A DNA stretch of 37,662 bases from Rhodovarius sp. (GCA_025057055.1 JANWYF010000130.1:1-37662), one strand, 5' to 3'; shown: positions 1-12,523, numbered from the stretch's first letter. Numbers and translations are program-made. The notes: generated by a model from the letters alone, not told the origin.

Positions 1-27
1 GCGCGCATCGCCGCCGCGGTCAGGACC

Positions 28-417
28 TCAGCCTTCAACCTTGGCCACGACGTAGGTGTGCATCTGCCCATCCGCCCCGCGGATCGAGACGTATTCGCCC
101 GGCACGAAGCGGTGCTGGCCCAGGCGATAGCCGGGTTCGTCATCCTCGCTGCTGTCGAGGTCGTAGTCGAAGGCCCAGGTCGCCCCGCCCGGACCGCCCG
201 GCTTGTGCACCAGGAAGCCGTGCTCGTCCGGCTGGCCGGCCCAGAAGCGGCGGACCACGCAGTGCTCGCGCTGGCGCTTCCAGGCCTCGGCGTCGATGTG
301 CCCATCTTCGGTGAGCGGGGCGCGCAGGGAATAGCCGTGCGCCGTGCTGCCGTTCGGGAACTCCTTGCAGCGGGCCAAGTGCAGCACGATGTGCTTGAGG
401 CCGTCGGGTGATGTCAT
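28..417 (-). CDS. Conserved hypothetical protein (129 aa)
   Basis: Complete ORF MTSPDGLKHIVLHLARCKEFPNG... with plausible composition; no family recognised. The opposite-strand ORF 58-411 has shadow-like composition. Confidence 0.7.
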   Translation of the reverse strand: MTSPDGLKHIVLHLARCKEFPNGSTAHGYSLRAPLTEDGHIDAEAWKRQREHCVVRRFWAGQPDEHGFLVHKPGGPGGATWAFDYDLDSSEDDEPGYRLGQHRFVPGEYVSIRGADGQMHTYVVAKVEG

Positions 418-483
418 CGGGCCAAACCTCCGTCTCGGACAATCTGGGGCGGACCGGCGGCGCCGGCCTTGCGCTGGATCAGA

Positions 484-1506
484 TCAGGCGTCGATCTGCA
501 CGACGAGCTTGCCGAAGTTGCGCCCCTCCAGCAGGCCGATGAAGGCGCGCGGGGCGGCGCGCAGGCCGACCACGATATCCTCCCTGACCTTCATCCGGCC
601 GGCGCGCAGATGGCCCAGCATCTCGGCCCGGAAGGCGGGATAGCGCTGCCAGCCCGTATCGCTGACGATGAAGCCCTGGATGCGCAGGCGCTTGCGCACC
701 ACGGGGCCGAGGTTCGGGCCGGGTGGTGCGCCCGCGGCATCGGCGCCCGGGGCGATGTTGTACTGCGCGATCATGCCGCACATCACCATCCGCCCGAAAT
801 CGCGCAGCCGGGGAAAGACCGCCGCCTGCACCGCGCCGCCGACATTCTCCCAGTAGATGTCGATCCCCTCCGGACAGGCGGCGTCGAGCTGCGTCGGCAG
901 GTCTCCGCGGTGGTCGAGGCAGGCATCGAAGCCCAGCTCCTCACGCACGAAGCGGCATTTCTCCTGCCCGCCGGCAATGCCCACCACCCGGCAGCCGGCG
1001 ATGCGGCCGAGCTGCCCCACCACCTGCCCCACCGCGCCCGAGGCGGCGGAGACCACCAGCACCTCTCCGGGCTTGGGGCAGCCGATGTCCTGCAGGCCGA
1101 CCCAGGCGGTCAGCCCCGGCATGCCGAGCACGCCGAGATTCCAGGACAGCGGCGCATCCTCGGGCGAGACCTTGAACAGCCGCTCGGGCCCGACCACCGA
1201 ATAACGCTGCCAGCCATAGCCGCCGAGCACCCACTCGCCCGGGGCGAAATCCGGGTGGCGGCTCTCCACCACCTCGCCCACCGTCTGGCCTTCCATCACC
1301 GCCCCGATCTCGACCGGCTTGGCGTAGCTCTTCGCATCCGACATGCGGCCGCGCATGTAGGGATCGAGGCTGAGGTAGCGCGCGCGCACCAGCACCTGCC
1401 CCTCGCCGGGGCGGGGGATCGGCTGCTCCACGATCTCGAAATCCTCCTCCACCGGCGCCCCCACCGGGCGGCGGCGCAGCAGCACGGCCAGGTTCTGCTC
1501 ACTCAT
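484..1506 (-). CDS. NADP-dependent medium-chain (zinc-free MDR/CurA-like) oxidoreductase
   Basis: MSEQNLAVLLRRRPVGAPVEEDFEI...LSLDPYMRGRM...VVSAASGAVGQVVGQLGRIAGCRVVGIAGG; characteristic LDPYMRGRM and AASGAVG motifs. Start refined to 1506. Confidence 0.92.
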   Translation of the reverse strand: MSEQNLAVLLRRRPVGAPVEEDFEIVEQPIPRPGEGQVLVRARYLSLDPYMRGRMSDAKSYAKPVEIGAVMEGQTVGEVVESRHPDFAPGEWVLGGYGWQRYSVVGPERLFKVSPEDAPLSWNLGVLGMPGLTAWVGLQDIGCPKPGEVLVVSAASGAVGQVVGQLGRIAGCRVVGIAGGQEKCRFVREELGFDACLDHRGDLPTQLDAACPEGIDIYWENVGGAVQAAVFPRLRDFGRMVMCGMIAQYNIAPGADAAGAPPGPNLGPVVRKRLRIQGFIVSDTGWQRYPAFRAEMLGHLRAGRMKVREDIVVGLRAAPRAFIGLLEGRNFGKLVVQIDA

Positions 1507-1629
1507 CGCGCGGGCACCTCCCTTAACCCCATGCGGATATGGCCGGCCCAAGGCTAGCCCCGGAGGGCTCACCCGGCCATGCCGGGGCGGGGTTGCCGCC
1601 CCCGGGGGCGAGGGCTAGCGTGCGAGGCG

Positions 1630-2019
1630 ATGAGCGCGCCCCGCTACCGGATGGACCATCTCCACTACCGCTCCCCTCGCCCCGAAGAGGCGGCCGCATG
1701 GTGGAAGACAATGTTCGGCGCCGAGGAGAAGGCGCGCCTGACCACGCCCGCCGGCACGCTGCGCATCATCCTCGGCCTCGCCGGGCAGGACATTTTCGTC
1801 GAGGAGGTGGCGGAGGGCGCGGGCAGCCCCCCGCCGGCGCCGCATCGCGGCCTTGAGCATATCGGCCTTGCGGTCGATGACATCGAGGCGGCGGCGGCCG
1901 ACATCACCGCCAAGGGCGGGCAGCTGGCTCGGCCGGTCACATCGCCCCGGCCCGGGGTGCGCATCTGCTTCGTCGCCGGGCCGGACGGGACGCTGGTCGA
2001 GCTGATCGAACGGCGCTGA
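1630..2019 (+). CDS. VOC (glyoxalase/bleomycin-resistance) family protein
   Basis: MSAPRYRMDHLHYRSPRPEEAAAWWKTMFGAEE...GLEHIGLAVDDIEAAAADITAKGG...FVAGPDGTLVELIE: two beta-alpha-beta VOC halves. Confidence 0.9.
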   Translation: MSAPRYRMDHLHYRSPRPEEAAAWWKTMFGAEEKARLTTPAGTLRIILGLAGQDIFVEEVAEGAGSPPPAPHRGLEHIGLAVDDIEAAAADITAKGGQLARPVTSPRPGVRICFVAGPDGTLVELIERR

Positions 2020-2031
2020 GGGGCTAGGCCC

Positions 2032-3462
2032 TCACTCCGCCGCGAGCTGCGTCAGGTCGAGTTCGACCTGCGGCACGTCATAGGCGCGCAGTTCGGCATA
2101 AAGCCGGGGCAGATCGGCGCGAAACAGGCCCCGCGTCACCCCGGCGGCCAAGCGCGGCGCGCTGATCGCCATCGCGTTGATCGAACTGCCCGAGGGGCCG
2201 AAGCTCATCGTCGTGCCGATGCCGAAGAGGTGGATGTCGGCGATCCAGGGCGTCTCTCCCGGGCGGCGTTCGACGAAGGCACTGTCCTGGTTGAGGTAGG
2301 GAAAGCAGCCGAGGCGTTCGTTCGCCTCCTCGGGCGGGGGGGTGTAGCGGTCGCGCCAGAGCGCGATGTTGTGCGCACATTCGGCCAGTTCCGGGCAAAG
2401 GGTCGGGTCCATTCTGACCCCCGTCGCCGTGATGCAGAAATCGGCCCGGAACTCCCCGCGCGGGGTGGTCAGCACCACCCGTCCCTCCTCGATGCGCGCC
2501 GCTTCCCACGGGGCGCCGACATGCATGCGGAAGTTGGGAAAGCGCCGCACCCGGTCGTAGTGGTCCTGGGCGAAGCCCTCGCGCAGGCCGAGGATGTAGG
2601 ACATGAAGCGCCAGCGCCATTCGTCCGGCATCTCGCCCAGATGGCGCAGGAAGCCGGCGAAGGTCAGCCAGCGATAGGGCTGGATCACCACCGGTTCGGC
2701 GCGACGGCAGAAGAGGTGGACCTCGGCCGCGCCGGCCTCGAGCGCGACCGCGGCATTGTCGAAGGCCGAGGCGCCGGCGCCCAGCACCGCCACCACCTTC
2801 CCGCGCAGGCGGGTGAAGTCGATCATCTCGCTGCTATGGGCACGGAAGGGCCGCGGCAGGGCCGCGATCTCGGGCGGCATCCACCACCCCCCCACCCCCT
2901 CCTGCCCGGTGGCTAGCACCACCTTGCGCGCATGCATCGGGCCCGCGCTGGTCTCCACCCTGAGCGCCGGCAGCCCATCATCCGTCCGGGCCGGAGAGAT
3001 GCGCCCCGCCTCGATCCCGTTGCGCACCGGAATGCCGGTGACGCGGCGGAACCAGAGCAGATAGTCGTTCCAGTATTCCTTCGGGATCCAGCGCATCTCC
3101 TCCCAGTCGGCGCGGCCGAAGCGGGCTTCGTGCCAAGCCTGATAGGTCAGGCTCGGCATCCGCAGATCGGGGCCGGTCTGGTCTTTCCAGGAGCGCAGCG
3201 CCTTCATCCGCCCGTAGGTGACCCAGGGCCCCTCGCGCCCGTATTCCGCCCGGTCGATGCAGAGGATGTTGGTCACCTGGTCGCGCCGCAGCGCATGGGC
3301 CACCGCAAGCCCGCATTGCCCGGCGCCGATGATCAGCACATCCAGGCAGGGCGCGCCCCCCACCGTCTTGGGCGTGAGCCAGGGGGCGCGCGGATGGGCC
3401 GTCAGCTCCAGATCGCGGGCGATATCGGCCTCGAGCTCGACGAGGTTGCGGGGGGCGGGCAT
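2032..3462 (-). CDS. FAD/NAD(P)-binding oxidoreductase (flavin monooxygenase-like)
   Basis: DVLIIGAGQCGLAVAHALRR (Rossmann GxGxxG) and a second GKVVAVLGAGASAFDNA nucleotide-binding motif. Confidence 0.88.
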   Translation of the reverse strand: MPAPRNLVELEADIARDLELTAHPRAPWLTPKTVGGAPCLDVLIIGAGQCGLAVAHALRRDQVTNILCIDRAEYGREGPWVTYGRMKALRSWKDQTGPDLRMPSLTYQAWHEARFGRADWEEMRWIPKEYWNDYLLWFRRVTGIPVRNGIEAGRISPARTDDGLPALRVETSAGPMHARKVVLATGQEGVGGWWMPPEIAALPRPFRAHSSEMIDFTRLRGKVVAVLGAGASAFDNAAVALEAGAAEVHLFCRRAEPVVIQPYRWLTFAGFLRHLGEMPDEWRWRFMSYILGLREGFAQDHYDRVRRFPNFRMHVGAPWEAARIEEGRVVLTTPRGEFRADFCITATGVRMDPTLCPELAECAHNIALWRDRYTPPPEEANERLGCFPYLNQDSAFVERRPGETPWIADIHLFGIGTTMSFGPSGSSINAMAISAPRLAAGVTRGLFRADLPRLYAELRAYDVPQVELDLTQLAAE

Positions 3463-3505
3463 GGATCGTCCTTGTTGCGCCGCATCATAGAGCGGCTGCG
3501 GAGCG

Positions 3506-5182
3506 TCAGAACAGGCCTTCGATCCGCCCTTCCTGGTCGAGGCGGATGGATTCTGCCGCCGGCACGCGCGGCAGGCCGGGCATGGTCATGATCTCGCCGC
3601 AGATCGCCACCACGAAGCCCGCTCCGGCGGCGAGCCGCGCATCGCGCACCGGCAGGCTGTGCCCCACCGGCGCGCCGAGCAGGTTCGGGTCGGCGGCGAA
3701 GGAATATTGCGTCTTGGCGATGCAGACCGGCAGGCGGCCGAAGCCCATCTCCTCGAAGCGGCGGAGCTTCTCCGCCGCGGCGGGGGCGAAGTCGACATGC
3801 TCGGCGCGGTAGATGTCGCGCGCGACGGTGGCGATCTTGTCCGAGAGCGAGACATGGTCGCTGTAGAGGGGCGCAAAGCCCGCGCCGCCGCCTGCGGCGA
3901 TGCGCGCCATCACCGCCTCGGCCAGGGCGACCGCCCCCGCCCCGCCATCGGCCCAATGCGTGCAGGCGATCGCCTCGCTGCCCGCGGGCGCCAGCGCCTC
4001 CTGCAGCGCCTGGAGCTCGGCCGGGCTGTCCTGGGCGAAGCGGTTGAGCGCGACGACGGGATCGAGGCCGAATTTGCGGATGTTCTCGATATGGCGCAGC
4101 AGATTGGCCGCCCCGCGCCGCACCGCCGCCGCATCCTCCTGCGCCAGGGCGGCACGCGGCAGGCCGCCATGCATCTTGAGCGCGCGCAGGCTGGCCACGA
4201 TCACCACCGCATCGGGCCGGAGCCCGGCGATGCGGCATTTGATGTGCATGAATTTCTCCGCGCCGAGATCGGCGCCGAAGCCGGCCTCGGTCACCACCAC
4301 GTCGGAGAGGTGCAGGGCGAGCCGTGTTGCCATGACCGAGTTGCAGCCATGGGCGATGTTGGCGAAGGGCCCGCCATGGACGAGGGCCGGGTTGCCCTCC
4401 AGCGTCTGGACCAGGTTGGGCGCCAGCGCATCGCGCAGCAGCACCGCCATCGCGCCATCGGCCTTGAGCTCGGCCGCCGTGACGGGCCGCCCCTGCCGCG
4501 TATAGCCCACGATGATGCGGCCGAGCCGGGCGGAGAGGTCGGCCAGGTCATCGGCAAGGCAGAGGATCGCCATCACCTCGCTCGCCACCGTGATGTCGAA
4601 GCCGTCCTCCCGCGGGAAGCCGTTGGCCACCCCGCCGAGCGAGGAGACGATGCTGCGCAGGGCGCGGTCGTTCATGTCGAGCACGCGCCGCCAGGTGATC
4701 CGCCGCGCATCGAGCCCGAGCGCATTGCCCCAGTAGATGTGGTTGTCCACCATCGCCGCGAGCAGGTTGTGCGCGCTGGTGATGGCGTGGAAATCGCCGG
4801 TGAAGTGGAGGTTGATGTCCTCCATCGGCACGATCTGGGCATGGCCGCCGCCGGCCGCTCCGCCCTTGACGCCGAAACAGGGCCCGAGGGAGGGTTCGCG
4901 CAGGCAGATCATGGCGCGCTGGCCGATGCGGTTCAGCGCATCGCCCAGGCCCACGGTGGTCGTCGTCTTGCCCTCCCCGGCCGGGGTCGGATTGATGCCG
5001 GTGACCAGCACCAGCCGCCCGGGCGGGCGTTCGCTGCGGATGCGGCGGCAGAAATCGAGCGCCACCTTGGCCTTGTGGCGGCCATAGGGCTCCAGCGCCT
5101 CCGCCGGTATGCCGGCCTGCGCGGCCACTTCCTGGATCGGGCGCAGGCGGGCCTGCCGCGCGATGGCAAGATCGATGGACAT
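3506..5182 (-). CDS. fhs: Formate--tetrahydrofolate ligase
   Basis: [24 protein letters not shown]...[31 protein letters not shown]...[31 protein letters not shown]; diagnostic FTHFS motifs. Start refined to 5182. Confidence 0.97.
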   Translation of the reverse strand: MSIDLAIARQARLRPIQEVAAQAGIPAEALEPYGRHKAKVALDFCRRIRSERPPGRLVLVTGINPTPAGEGKTTTTVGLGDALNRIGQRAMICLREPSLGPCFGVKGGAAGGGHAQIVPMEDINLHFTGDFHAITSAHNLLAAMVDNHIYWGNALGLDARRITWRRVLDMNDRALRSIVSSLGGVANGFPREDGFDITVASEVMAILCLADDLADLSARLGRIIVGYTRQGRPVTAAELKADGAMAVLLRDALAPNLVQTLEGNPALVHGGPFANIAHGCNSVMATRLALHLSDVVVTEAGFGADLGAEKFMHIKCRIAGLRPDAVVIVASLRALKMHGGLPRAALAQEDAAAVRRGAANLLRHIENIRKFGLDPVVALNRFAQDSPAELQALQEALAPAGSEAIACTHWADGGAGAVALAEAVMARIAAGGGAGFAPLYSDHVSLSDKIATVARDIYRAEHVDFAPAAAEKLRRFEEMGFGRLPVCIAKTQYSFAADPNLLGAPVGHSLPVRDARLAAGAGFVVAICGEIMTMPGLPRVPAAESIRLDQEGRIEGLF

Positions 5183-5357
5183 CTGGAACAATCCCCTCCG
5201 CCTGCTCATGTTGCCAGGATGAGAGGGCGCGTCCACCTGCCCACCCGCCCGCGCGGCCGACATCAAAATGCCGCTGGACGGACATGCGGCGTTGGTTCAT
5301 GACCGCCACGGCAATGTGGATGCAACGGATGCGGGGCGGGGGCATCGATTCTCGGAC

Positions 5358-6176
5358 ATGGAGGCGGTGACCCAGCCCGGCGCATCCGGTCCGGATGCCG
5401 GCTGCACTGGCGGCTGGACCGGCCTTGCCTCTGCCCCCCCGCGGGATGGGGGGGGCGGATCCTCTTCGGCCGCTCCTGCGGGGGGCAGAGCGCCGCCGGG
5501 CGAGGCCGAGGCCCATGCCGGCCCAGGCGGCGCGGGGCGGGCGCCTGGGCATGGCTGGCATGGCGATGGCAACGGCAACGGGGAATCCGCCCCGATCTCG
5601 CGCATCGTCCACCAGGTGGCGGCGCGTTTTCCCGGCGATCGCATCACGCTCGGCCAGATGGCCGAAGCCTTCGGGGACCGCGCCTTTGGCCTACTCATCC
5701 TGCTGCTCTGCCTGCCGGCGCTGCTGCCGGGCATGGCCAGCGTCTTCGGCCTGCCTATGCTGGTGATCGGCCTGCAGATGGGCATGGGCCGGCGCATTCC
5801 CCGCCTGCCGCAGTTCATCGCGCGCCAGTCGATCCGGCGCACCGATCTGCTGCGGCTGGCCGAGGGCTCCTCGAAATGGCTGCAGCGGGTCGAGCGCTAT
5901 GTCCGCCCGCGCCCCGGCCCCTTCACCGGCCCCTGGGGCGATCGGGTGGTGGGCTGGCTGACCGTCTATGCCTCCCTCATGCTGATCCTGCCCGGGCCGG
6001 GCACCAATGGCCCGCCCGCCTTCGGCACCATCGTCATGGCGCTCGGCGTGGTGGAGAACGACAGCAAGGTGGTGGGCTGGGGGGCGGCGATCTGCCTCGC
6101 CGGCTGCCTGTTTGCGAGCGGCGTTCTCCTGGTCCTGGCCTGGGTTGCGATCCGCGCCATGGGCTGGGTGGTCTGA
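5358..6176 (+). CDS. ExoD-family exopolysaccharide synthesis membrane protein
   Basis: ITLGQMAEAFGDRAFGLLILLLCLPALLPG...GRRIPRLPQFIARQSIRR...; multiple TM segments typical of ExoD. N-terminal about 80 aa is Gly/Pro/Ala-rich, so the start is uncertain (5268 also possible). Confidence 0.85.
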   Translation: MEAVTQPGASGPDAGCTGGWTGLASAPPRDGGGGSSSAAPAGGRAPPGEAEAHAGPGGAGRAPGHGWHGDGNGNGESAPISRIVHQVAARFPGDRITLGQMAEAFGDRAFGLLILLLCLPALLPGMASVFGLPMLVIGLQMGMGRRIPRLPQFIARQSIRRTDLLRLAEGSSKWLQRVERYVRPRPGPFTGPWGDRVVGWLTVYASLMLILPGPGTNGPPAFGTIVMALGVVENDSKVVGWGAAICLAGCLFASGVLLVLAWVAIRAMGWVV

Positions 6177-6272
6177 GGCGGGCGCCTCGGCGACCGGGGT
6201 GGCCGGGCGGCGCAGCGGCCCCCGGGGGCTGCCGGCAGCAGGTGATGCGGCCAGGCGAGGGCTCTGCCCCGC

Positions 6273-7250
6273 CTATTCGGCGCTGGCGCCGGAGAGGCGC
6301 ACCGCCTCGGCCCATTTCTCCACCTCGGCGCGCAGGAAGGCGGGGAAGCGGTCGGGGCCGATCTCCGCCGGCTCCACCCCCATGGCGCGCAGCCGCGCTG
6401 CCTGGGCGCGCGTGGCCGCCAGCACGATGCCGGCGATCCGTTCGATGAGCGCCATCGGCACCCCGCGCGGGGCGACCAGCCCCTGCCAGGCCACGGCCTC
6501 AAAGCCCGGCCAGTATTCGGCCACCGCCGGCACCTCGGGCCACTCGGGCAGCCGGGCGGAGGTGGAGACCGCAATCGGCCGGATCGCGCCGGCCCGGGCA
6601 TGCGGGGCGGAGGGGGGCAGGTTCTCGAAGGTCGCGTGGATGCGCCCGGCCACCAGTTCGGTGATGGCCGGCGCGCTCCCGCGGAAGGGCAGATGGACCG
6701 CCGCAAAGCCGCCGCGATGACGGATCAGCTCCATCGCCAGATGGGGCAGCGTGCCCACGCCCGCGCTGCCATAGCTGATGCCCTGCGGCTGCGCCCGGGC
6801 CCAGGCCAGGAAGCCCGGGAAATCCCGCACCGGGACGGAGGGATGGACGGCCAGCAGATTGGGCACGAGCCCGATCACGCAGGCCGGCGTGAAATCGCGC
6901 AGCACATCGAAGGGCAGCCGGCGATAGAGGGTGACATTGGCGGCATGGGCCGCGGCCAGGGTCAGCCAGACCGACCCGTCGGCCGGGGCGCGCGCGACAT
7001 GTTCGGCGCCCAGATTGCCCCCCGCCCCGGGCCGGTTCTCCACCACCACCGGGATGCCGAGCGCCTCCGCGATCGCCTGGGCGGCGAAGCGCGAGAGCAT
7101 GTCCGAAGCCCCGCCCGGGGTATAAGGGCTCACGATGCGCATGGCGGCCGGCTGGGCCCGGGCGAGGGCGGGCAGGGCGAGCGCGGCGACCACGGCGCGT
7201 CGGCCGGGCGCCAGGGGATGCGGGCGCGCAGGGGGCGGCTTGCCGGTCAT
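6273..7250 (-). CDS. Tripartite tricarboxylate transporter (Bug/TctC family) substrate-binding protein
   Basis: [96 protein letters not shown]; classic Bug motifs. It is the in-frame C-terminal part of the 6273-8090 ORF. Confidence 0.93.
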   Translation of the reverse strand: MTGKPPPARPHPLAPGRRAVVAALALPALARAQPAAMRIVSPYTPGGASDMLSRFAAQAIAEALGIPVVVENRPGAGGNLGAEHVARAPADGSVWLTLAAAHAANVTLYRRLPFDVLRDFTPACVIGLVPNLLAVHPSVPVRDFPGFLAWARAQPQGISYGSAGVGTLPHLAMELIRHRGGFAAVHLPFRGSAPAITELVAGRIHATFENLPPSAPHARAGAIRPIAVSTSARLPEWPEVPAVAEYWPGFEAVAWQGLVAPRGVPMALIERIAGIVLAATRAQAARLRAMGVEPAEIGPDRFPAFLRAEVEKWAEAVRLSGASAE

Positions 7251-8425
7251 GGCCTCTCCTCCCTCAGCAGCGTCCTGCCGATCAGCAGGCGCTGGATGTC
7301 CGAAGCGCCTTCGAAGATGCGAAACAGCCGCGCATCGCGGTAGAATTGCTCGACCACGCTGCCGCGCATGTAGCCCGCCCCGCCATGCAGCTGCACCGCG
7401 CGATCGGCCACCCGGCCCAGCATCTCGGAGGCGAAGAGCTTGCAGCAGGCGATATCGGCGATCAGTTCGCCGCGCGCCTCGCCGGCGGCATCGAAGGCGC
7501 GCGCGGTCTCGAGGACCATGCTGCGGGCGGCCAGGATCTCGGCCCGGCAATCGGCCAGCGCCGCCTGCACGAGCTGGAAGGAGGCGAGCGGCTGCCCGAA
7601 CTGCCGCCGCCGCTGAGCGTGGCCGACCATCTCCTCGAGCAGGCGTTCGGCCTGGCCCACGCAGGCGGTCGCGACATGCAGCCGGGCGTGGTTGATGCCG
7701 CGCATCGCGGTCTTGAAGCCATCCCCTTCCCGCCCGCCGATCAGATGATCGGCCGGGATGCGCACGCGGTCGAAGAAGACCTCGCAGGTCGAGCTGCCGT
7801 CCTGGCCCATCTTGCGGTCGGGCGGGCCGCAGCGAATGCCGGGCAGGTCGGCCGGCACCAGGAAGGCGGAGATGCCCGAGGCGTCCCGGCTGCCCGGCCG
7901 GGTGCGGGCCATCACGATGAACAGCTGCGCCTGCCGCGCATTGGTGATGTAGCGCTTGCGCCCCTCGATGACCCACTCTTCGCCCTCGTGCCGGGCGGTG
8001 GTGGTGATGCCGCCGGCATCGCTGCCCGCTTCGGGTTCGGTGAGGGCGAAGGCGGCCGTGACCTCTCCGCGGGCCATGCGCGGCAGCCATGCCGCGCGCT
8101 GCGCATCCGTGCCGTTGTAGAGGATCGGCTGGCTGCCCAGCCCGATGGTGGTCGAGAAGCGCGCGCGATAGACGGCCGAGGCGCGCGTGACCTCGAACAT
8201 GACGCGCACCTGCTGTTCCATCGACAGGCCGAGGCCGCCCCAGCGCGCCGGGATCGAGATGCCGAACAGGCCGGCCGCGCGCAGCCGGTCGGTGAGGTCC
8301 TCGGGCAGGGTCTCCTGCCCCTCAAGCCGCGGCTCGTTCGGGATCAGCACCTCCCGCACCAGGCGGCGGATGGAATCGAGATAGGCCGCGAAGTCGACCG
8401 CGGGGGGCGGCGGCGCATCGGGCAT
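7247..8425 (-). CDS. Acyl-CoA dehydrogenase
   Basis: [20 protein letters not shown]...[23 protein letters not shown]...[37 protein letters not shown]; signature ACAD motifs. ATGA overlap with the downstream Bug gene. Confidence 0.95.
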   Translation of the reverse strand: MPDAPPPPAVDFAAYLDSIRRLVREVLIPNEPRLEGQETLPEDLTDRLRAAGLFGISIPARWGGLGLSMEQQVRVMFEVTRASAVYRARFSTTIGLGSQPILYNGTDAQRAAWLPRMARGEVTAAFALTEPEAGSDAGGITTTARHEGEEWVIEGRKRYITNARQAQLFIVMARTRPGSRDASGISAFLVPADLPGIRCGPPDRKMGQDGSSTCEVFFDRVRIPADHLIGGREGDGFKTAMRGINHARLHVATACVGQAERLLEEMVGHAQRRRQFGQPLASFQLVQAALADCRAEILAARSMVLETARAFDAAGEARGELIADIACCKLFASEMLGRVADRAVQLHGGAGYMRGSVVEQFYRDARLFRIFEGASDIQRLLIGRTLLREERP

Positions 8426-8495
8426 GGCGTCTCCTCCGCCGCCGAGCCTCGCGCGCGGTGGTCGGCCGGGTCAAGCGCCCTATATTGCGGCCGGC

Positions 8496-10709
<2,214 letters not shown>

Positions 10710-10726
10710 GTCACGCGATTCCGATT

Positions 10727-10755
10727 TTGCCAAGCCGGCAGCCTTGGGCTAGTAT
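10727..10755 (+). promoter_or_regulatory. Candidate sigma70-type promoter TTGCCA-N17-TAGTAT
   Basis: TTGCCA at 10727-10732, 17-nt spacer, TAGTAT at 10750-10755, about 18 nt after the uvrB stop and ahead of a structured region ending in a terminator. Confidence 0.55.
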
Positions 10756-10761
10756 TTGTCC

Positions 10762-10881
10762 ATCCGGCGCTGCCCCCACAGCGCCGGTGGACGGTCCGGT
10801 ATCCCCTGCCGGCTCGCCCTACCATTCCGATCGGAACAATAACCATGGCGCCCGGTCACCCCCCTGGCCGGGCGTTTTTTT
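10762..10881 (+). ncRNA. Candidate intergenic small RNA (about 120 nt)
   Basis: Near-consensus promoter upstream; hairpin CCGGCGCTG-CCCCCA-CAGCGCCGG (10764-10787); CCGG-tatcccctg-CCGG stem; TTCCGATCGGAA palindrome; ends in an intrinsic terminator at 10849-10881. No coding potential seen. Confidence 0.55.
10849..10881 (+). terminator. Rho-independent terminator
   Basis: CGCCCGG (10849-10855) / CCGGGCG (10868-10874) stem followed by seven T (10875-10881). Confidence 0.85.
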
Positions 10882-10994
10882 GCCGCCATTTGCGGGGCTT
10901 GCAGCCGGGACTTGACATCCCGCGCGAAGCGCCCCGCCCCTGTTCAGCCGGCCCTCCTGTGCTAATGCGCGCACTCCCCGCGAGGAGGCCCGTG

Positions 10995-11681
10995 ATGCCA
11001 GAATATGTCTTCCCGCCGCCGCCCCAGCCCTTCCTGCCGATCCGCGGCAGCAGCGCGGTCTTTCCGATCCGGCGCATCTTCTGCGTCGGGCGCAACTACG
11101 CCGAACATGCGATCGAAATGGGCAGCGACCCGACGCGGGAACCGCCCTTCTATTTCACCAAGCCCGCGGATGCGGTGGTGATCGGCGGGGCGGATACGCC
11201 CTATCCTACCCGCACGCGCGACCTGCACCATGAGATGGAGCTGGTGGTTGCCATCGGCCGCGGCGGCAGCCACATTCCGGTGGGGGAGGCGCTTTCCCAC
11301 GTCTTCGGCTATTGCGCCGGGCTCGATCTGACCCGCCGCGACCTGCAGAACGAGGCCAAGAAGACCGGCCGCCCCTGGGATATGGGCAAGGCCTTCGACC
11401 ACTCCGCCCCGATGGGCGATCTGGTGCCCGCCGCCGGCATCGACTGCAGCCGCGGCCGCATCGAACTGCGCGTCAACGGCGAGCTGCGCCAGGCCTCCGA
11501 CCTCTCCAAGCTCATCTGGTCGGTGCCGGAGGTGATCGCCAACCTCTCCGAACTGGTCGCGCTGGCGCCCGGGGATTTGATCATGACCGGCACGCCCGAG
11601 GGGGTGGCGGCGGTGGTGCGCGGCGATCTGCTCGAGGGCTTCATCGAGGGCGTGGGTGAGGTCCGCACCCGCATCGTCTGA
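10995..11681 (+). CDS. Fumarylacetoacetate hydrolase family protein
   Basis: IFCVGRNYAEHAIEMG...PFYFTKPADAVV...HHEMELVVAIGRGG...GDLIMTGTPEGVAAV; FAH-fold motifs. Start refined to 10995. Confidence 0.95.
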   Translation: MPEYVFPPPPQPFLPIRGSSAVFPIRRIFCVGRNYAEHAIEMGSDPTREPPFYFTKPADAVVIGGADTPYPTRTRDLHHEMELVVAIGRGGSHIPVGEALSHVFGYCAGLDLTRRDLQNEAKKTGRPWDMGKAFDHSAPMGDLVPAAGIDCSRGRIELRVNGELRQASDLSKLIWSVPEVIANLSELVALAPGDLIMTGTPEGVAAVVRGDLLEGFIEGVGEVRTRIV

Positions 11682-11685
11682 GACG

Positions 11686-12498
11686 ATGGCAAGGCCGCTG
11701 CGCATCGCGACCTGGAACATCAACTCGATCCGCTTGCGCCTGCCGCTGATCGGGCGGGTGCAGGCGGCGCTCGATGCCGATGTGCTCTGCCTGCAGGAGA
11801 CGAAGTGCCCCGATGAGCTCTTCCCGCGGGCCGAACTCCAGGCGCTGGGCTTTGCCCATGTCGCGGTGCGCGGGATGAAGGGCTATAACGGCGTGGCCGT
11901 CCTCTCGCGCCTGCCCTTTATCGAGCTCTCTGGCCTGCCGGACTGGGTGGGGCGGGCGGATTGCCGCCACCAGGCGGTGCTGCTCGACGCCCCGGGCGGG
12001 CCGATCGAGCTGCACAACTGCTATGTGCCGGCGGGTGGCGATGTGCCAGACCGGGAAGCCAACCCGAAATTCGCCCACAAGCTCGATTTCCTGGCCGAAA
12101 AGGCGGCCTTCTGGGCCCCGCGCGCCGGCCAGCCGCGGCGGGTGCTGCTTGGGGATCTCAACATCGCCCCGCTCGAGCACGATGTCTGGTCGCATCGCGA
12201 GCTTCTGGATGTGGTCAGCCACACCCCGATCGAGGTCGAGGGGCTGACCGCCTGGCAGCAGGCCGGCGCCTGGCACGATGCGGTGCGGCATTTCGTGCCG
12301 GCTGACCAGAAGCTCTACACATGGTGGTCCTATCGCGCGCGCGACTGGGCGGCCTCCGACCGCGGGCGGCGGCTCGATCACATCTGGGTCTCGCCCGATT
12401 TGGTCGGCAATCTGTCGCGCCAGCTGGTGCTCAAGCCCGCCCGGGGCTGGGAGAAGGCCTCGGACCATGTGCCGGTGATGGTGGAGCTTGCGCTGTGA
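11686..12498 (+). CDS. xth: Exodeoxyribonuclease III
   Basis: MARPLRIATWNINSIRLRLPLIGRVQAALDADVLCLQETKCPDELFP...LLGDLNIAP...RRLDHIWVSPDL...SDHVPVMVEL. Confidence 0.95.
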   Translation: MARPLRIATWNINSIRLRLPLIGRVQAALDADVLCLQETKCPDELFPRAELQALGFAHVAVRGMKGYNGVAVLSRLPFIELSGLPDWVGRADCRHQAVLLDAPGGPIELHNCYVPAGGDVPDREANPKFAHKLDFLAEKAAFWAPRAGQPRRVLLGDLNIAPLEHDVWSHRELLDVVSHTPIEVEGLTAWQQAGAWHDAVRHFVPADQKLYTWWSYRARDWAASDRGRRLDHIWVSPDLVGNLSRQLVLKPARGWEKASDHVPVMVELAL

Positions 12499-12523
12499 GG
12501 CGGGGCCCGGCCCGCGCGGGGGC

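Noticed and set aside
3659-5302. 547-aa plus-strand ORF opposite fhs
   Set aside because: Antisense shadow of a highly conserved enzyme gene; no recognisable motif.
6206-6235. GC-rich palindromic stretch GCCCCCGGGGGC between exoD and the Bug gene
   Set aside because: Consistent with base composition; no T-tract or repeat elsewhere in the window seen.
6273-8090. 605-aa minus-strand ORF taken as one protein
   Set aside because: Only the part from 7250 down is the real Bug SBP; the N-terminal extension runs out of frame through the acyl-CoA dehydrogenase.
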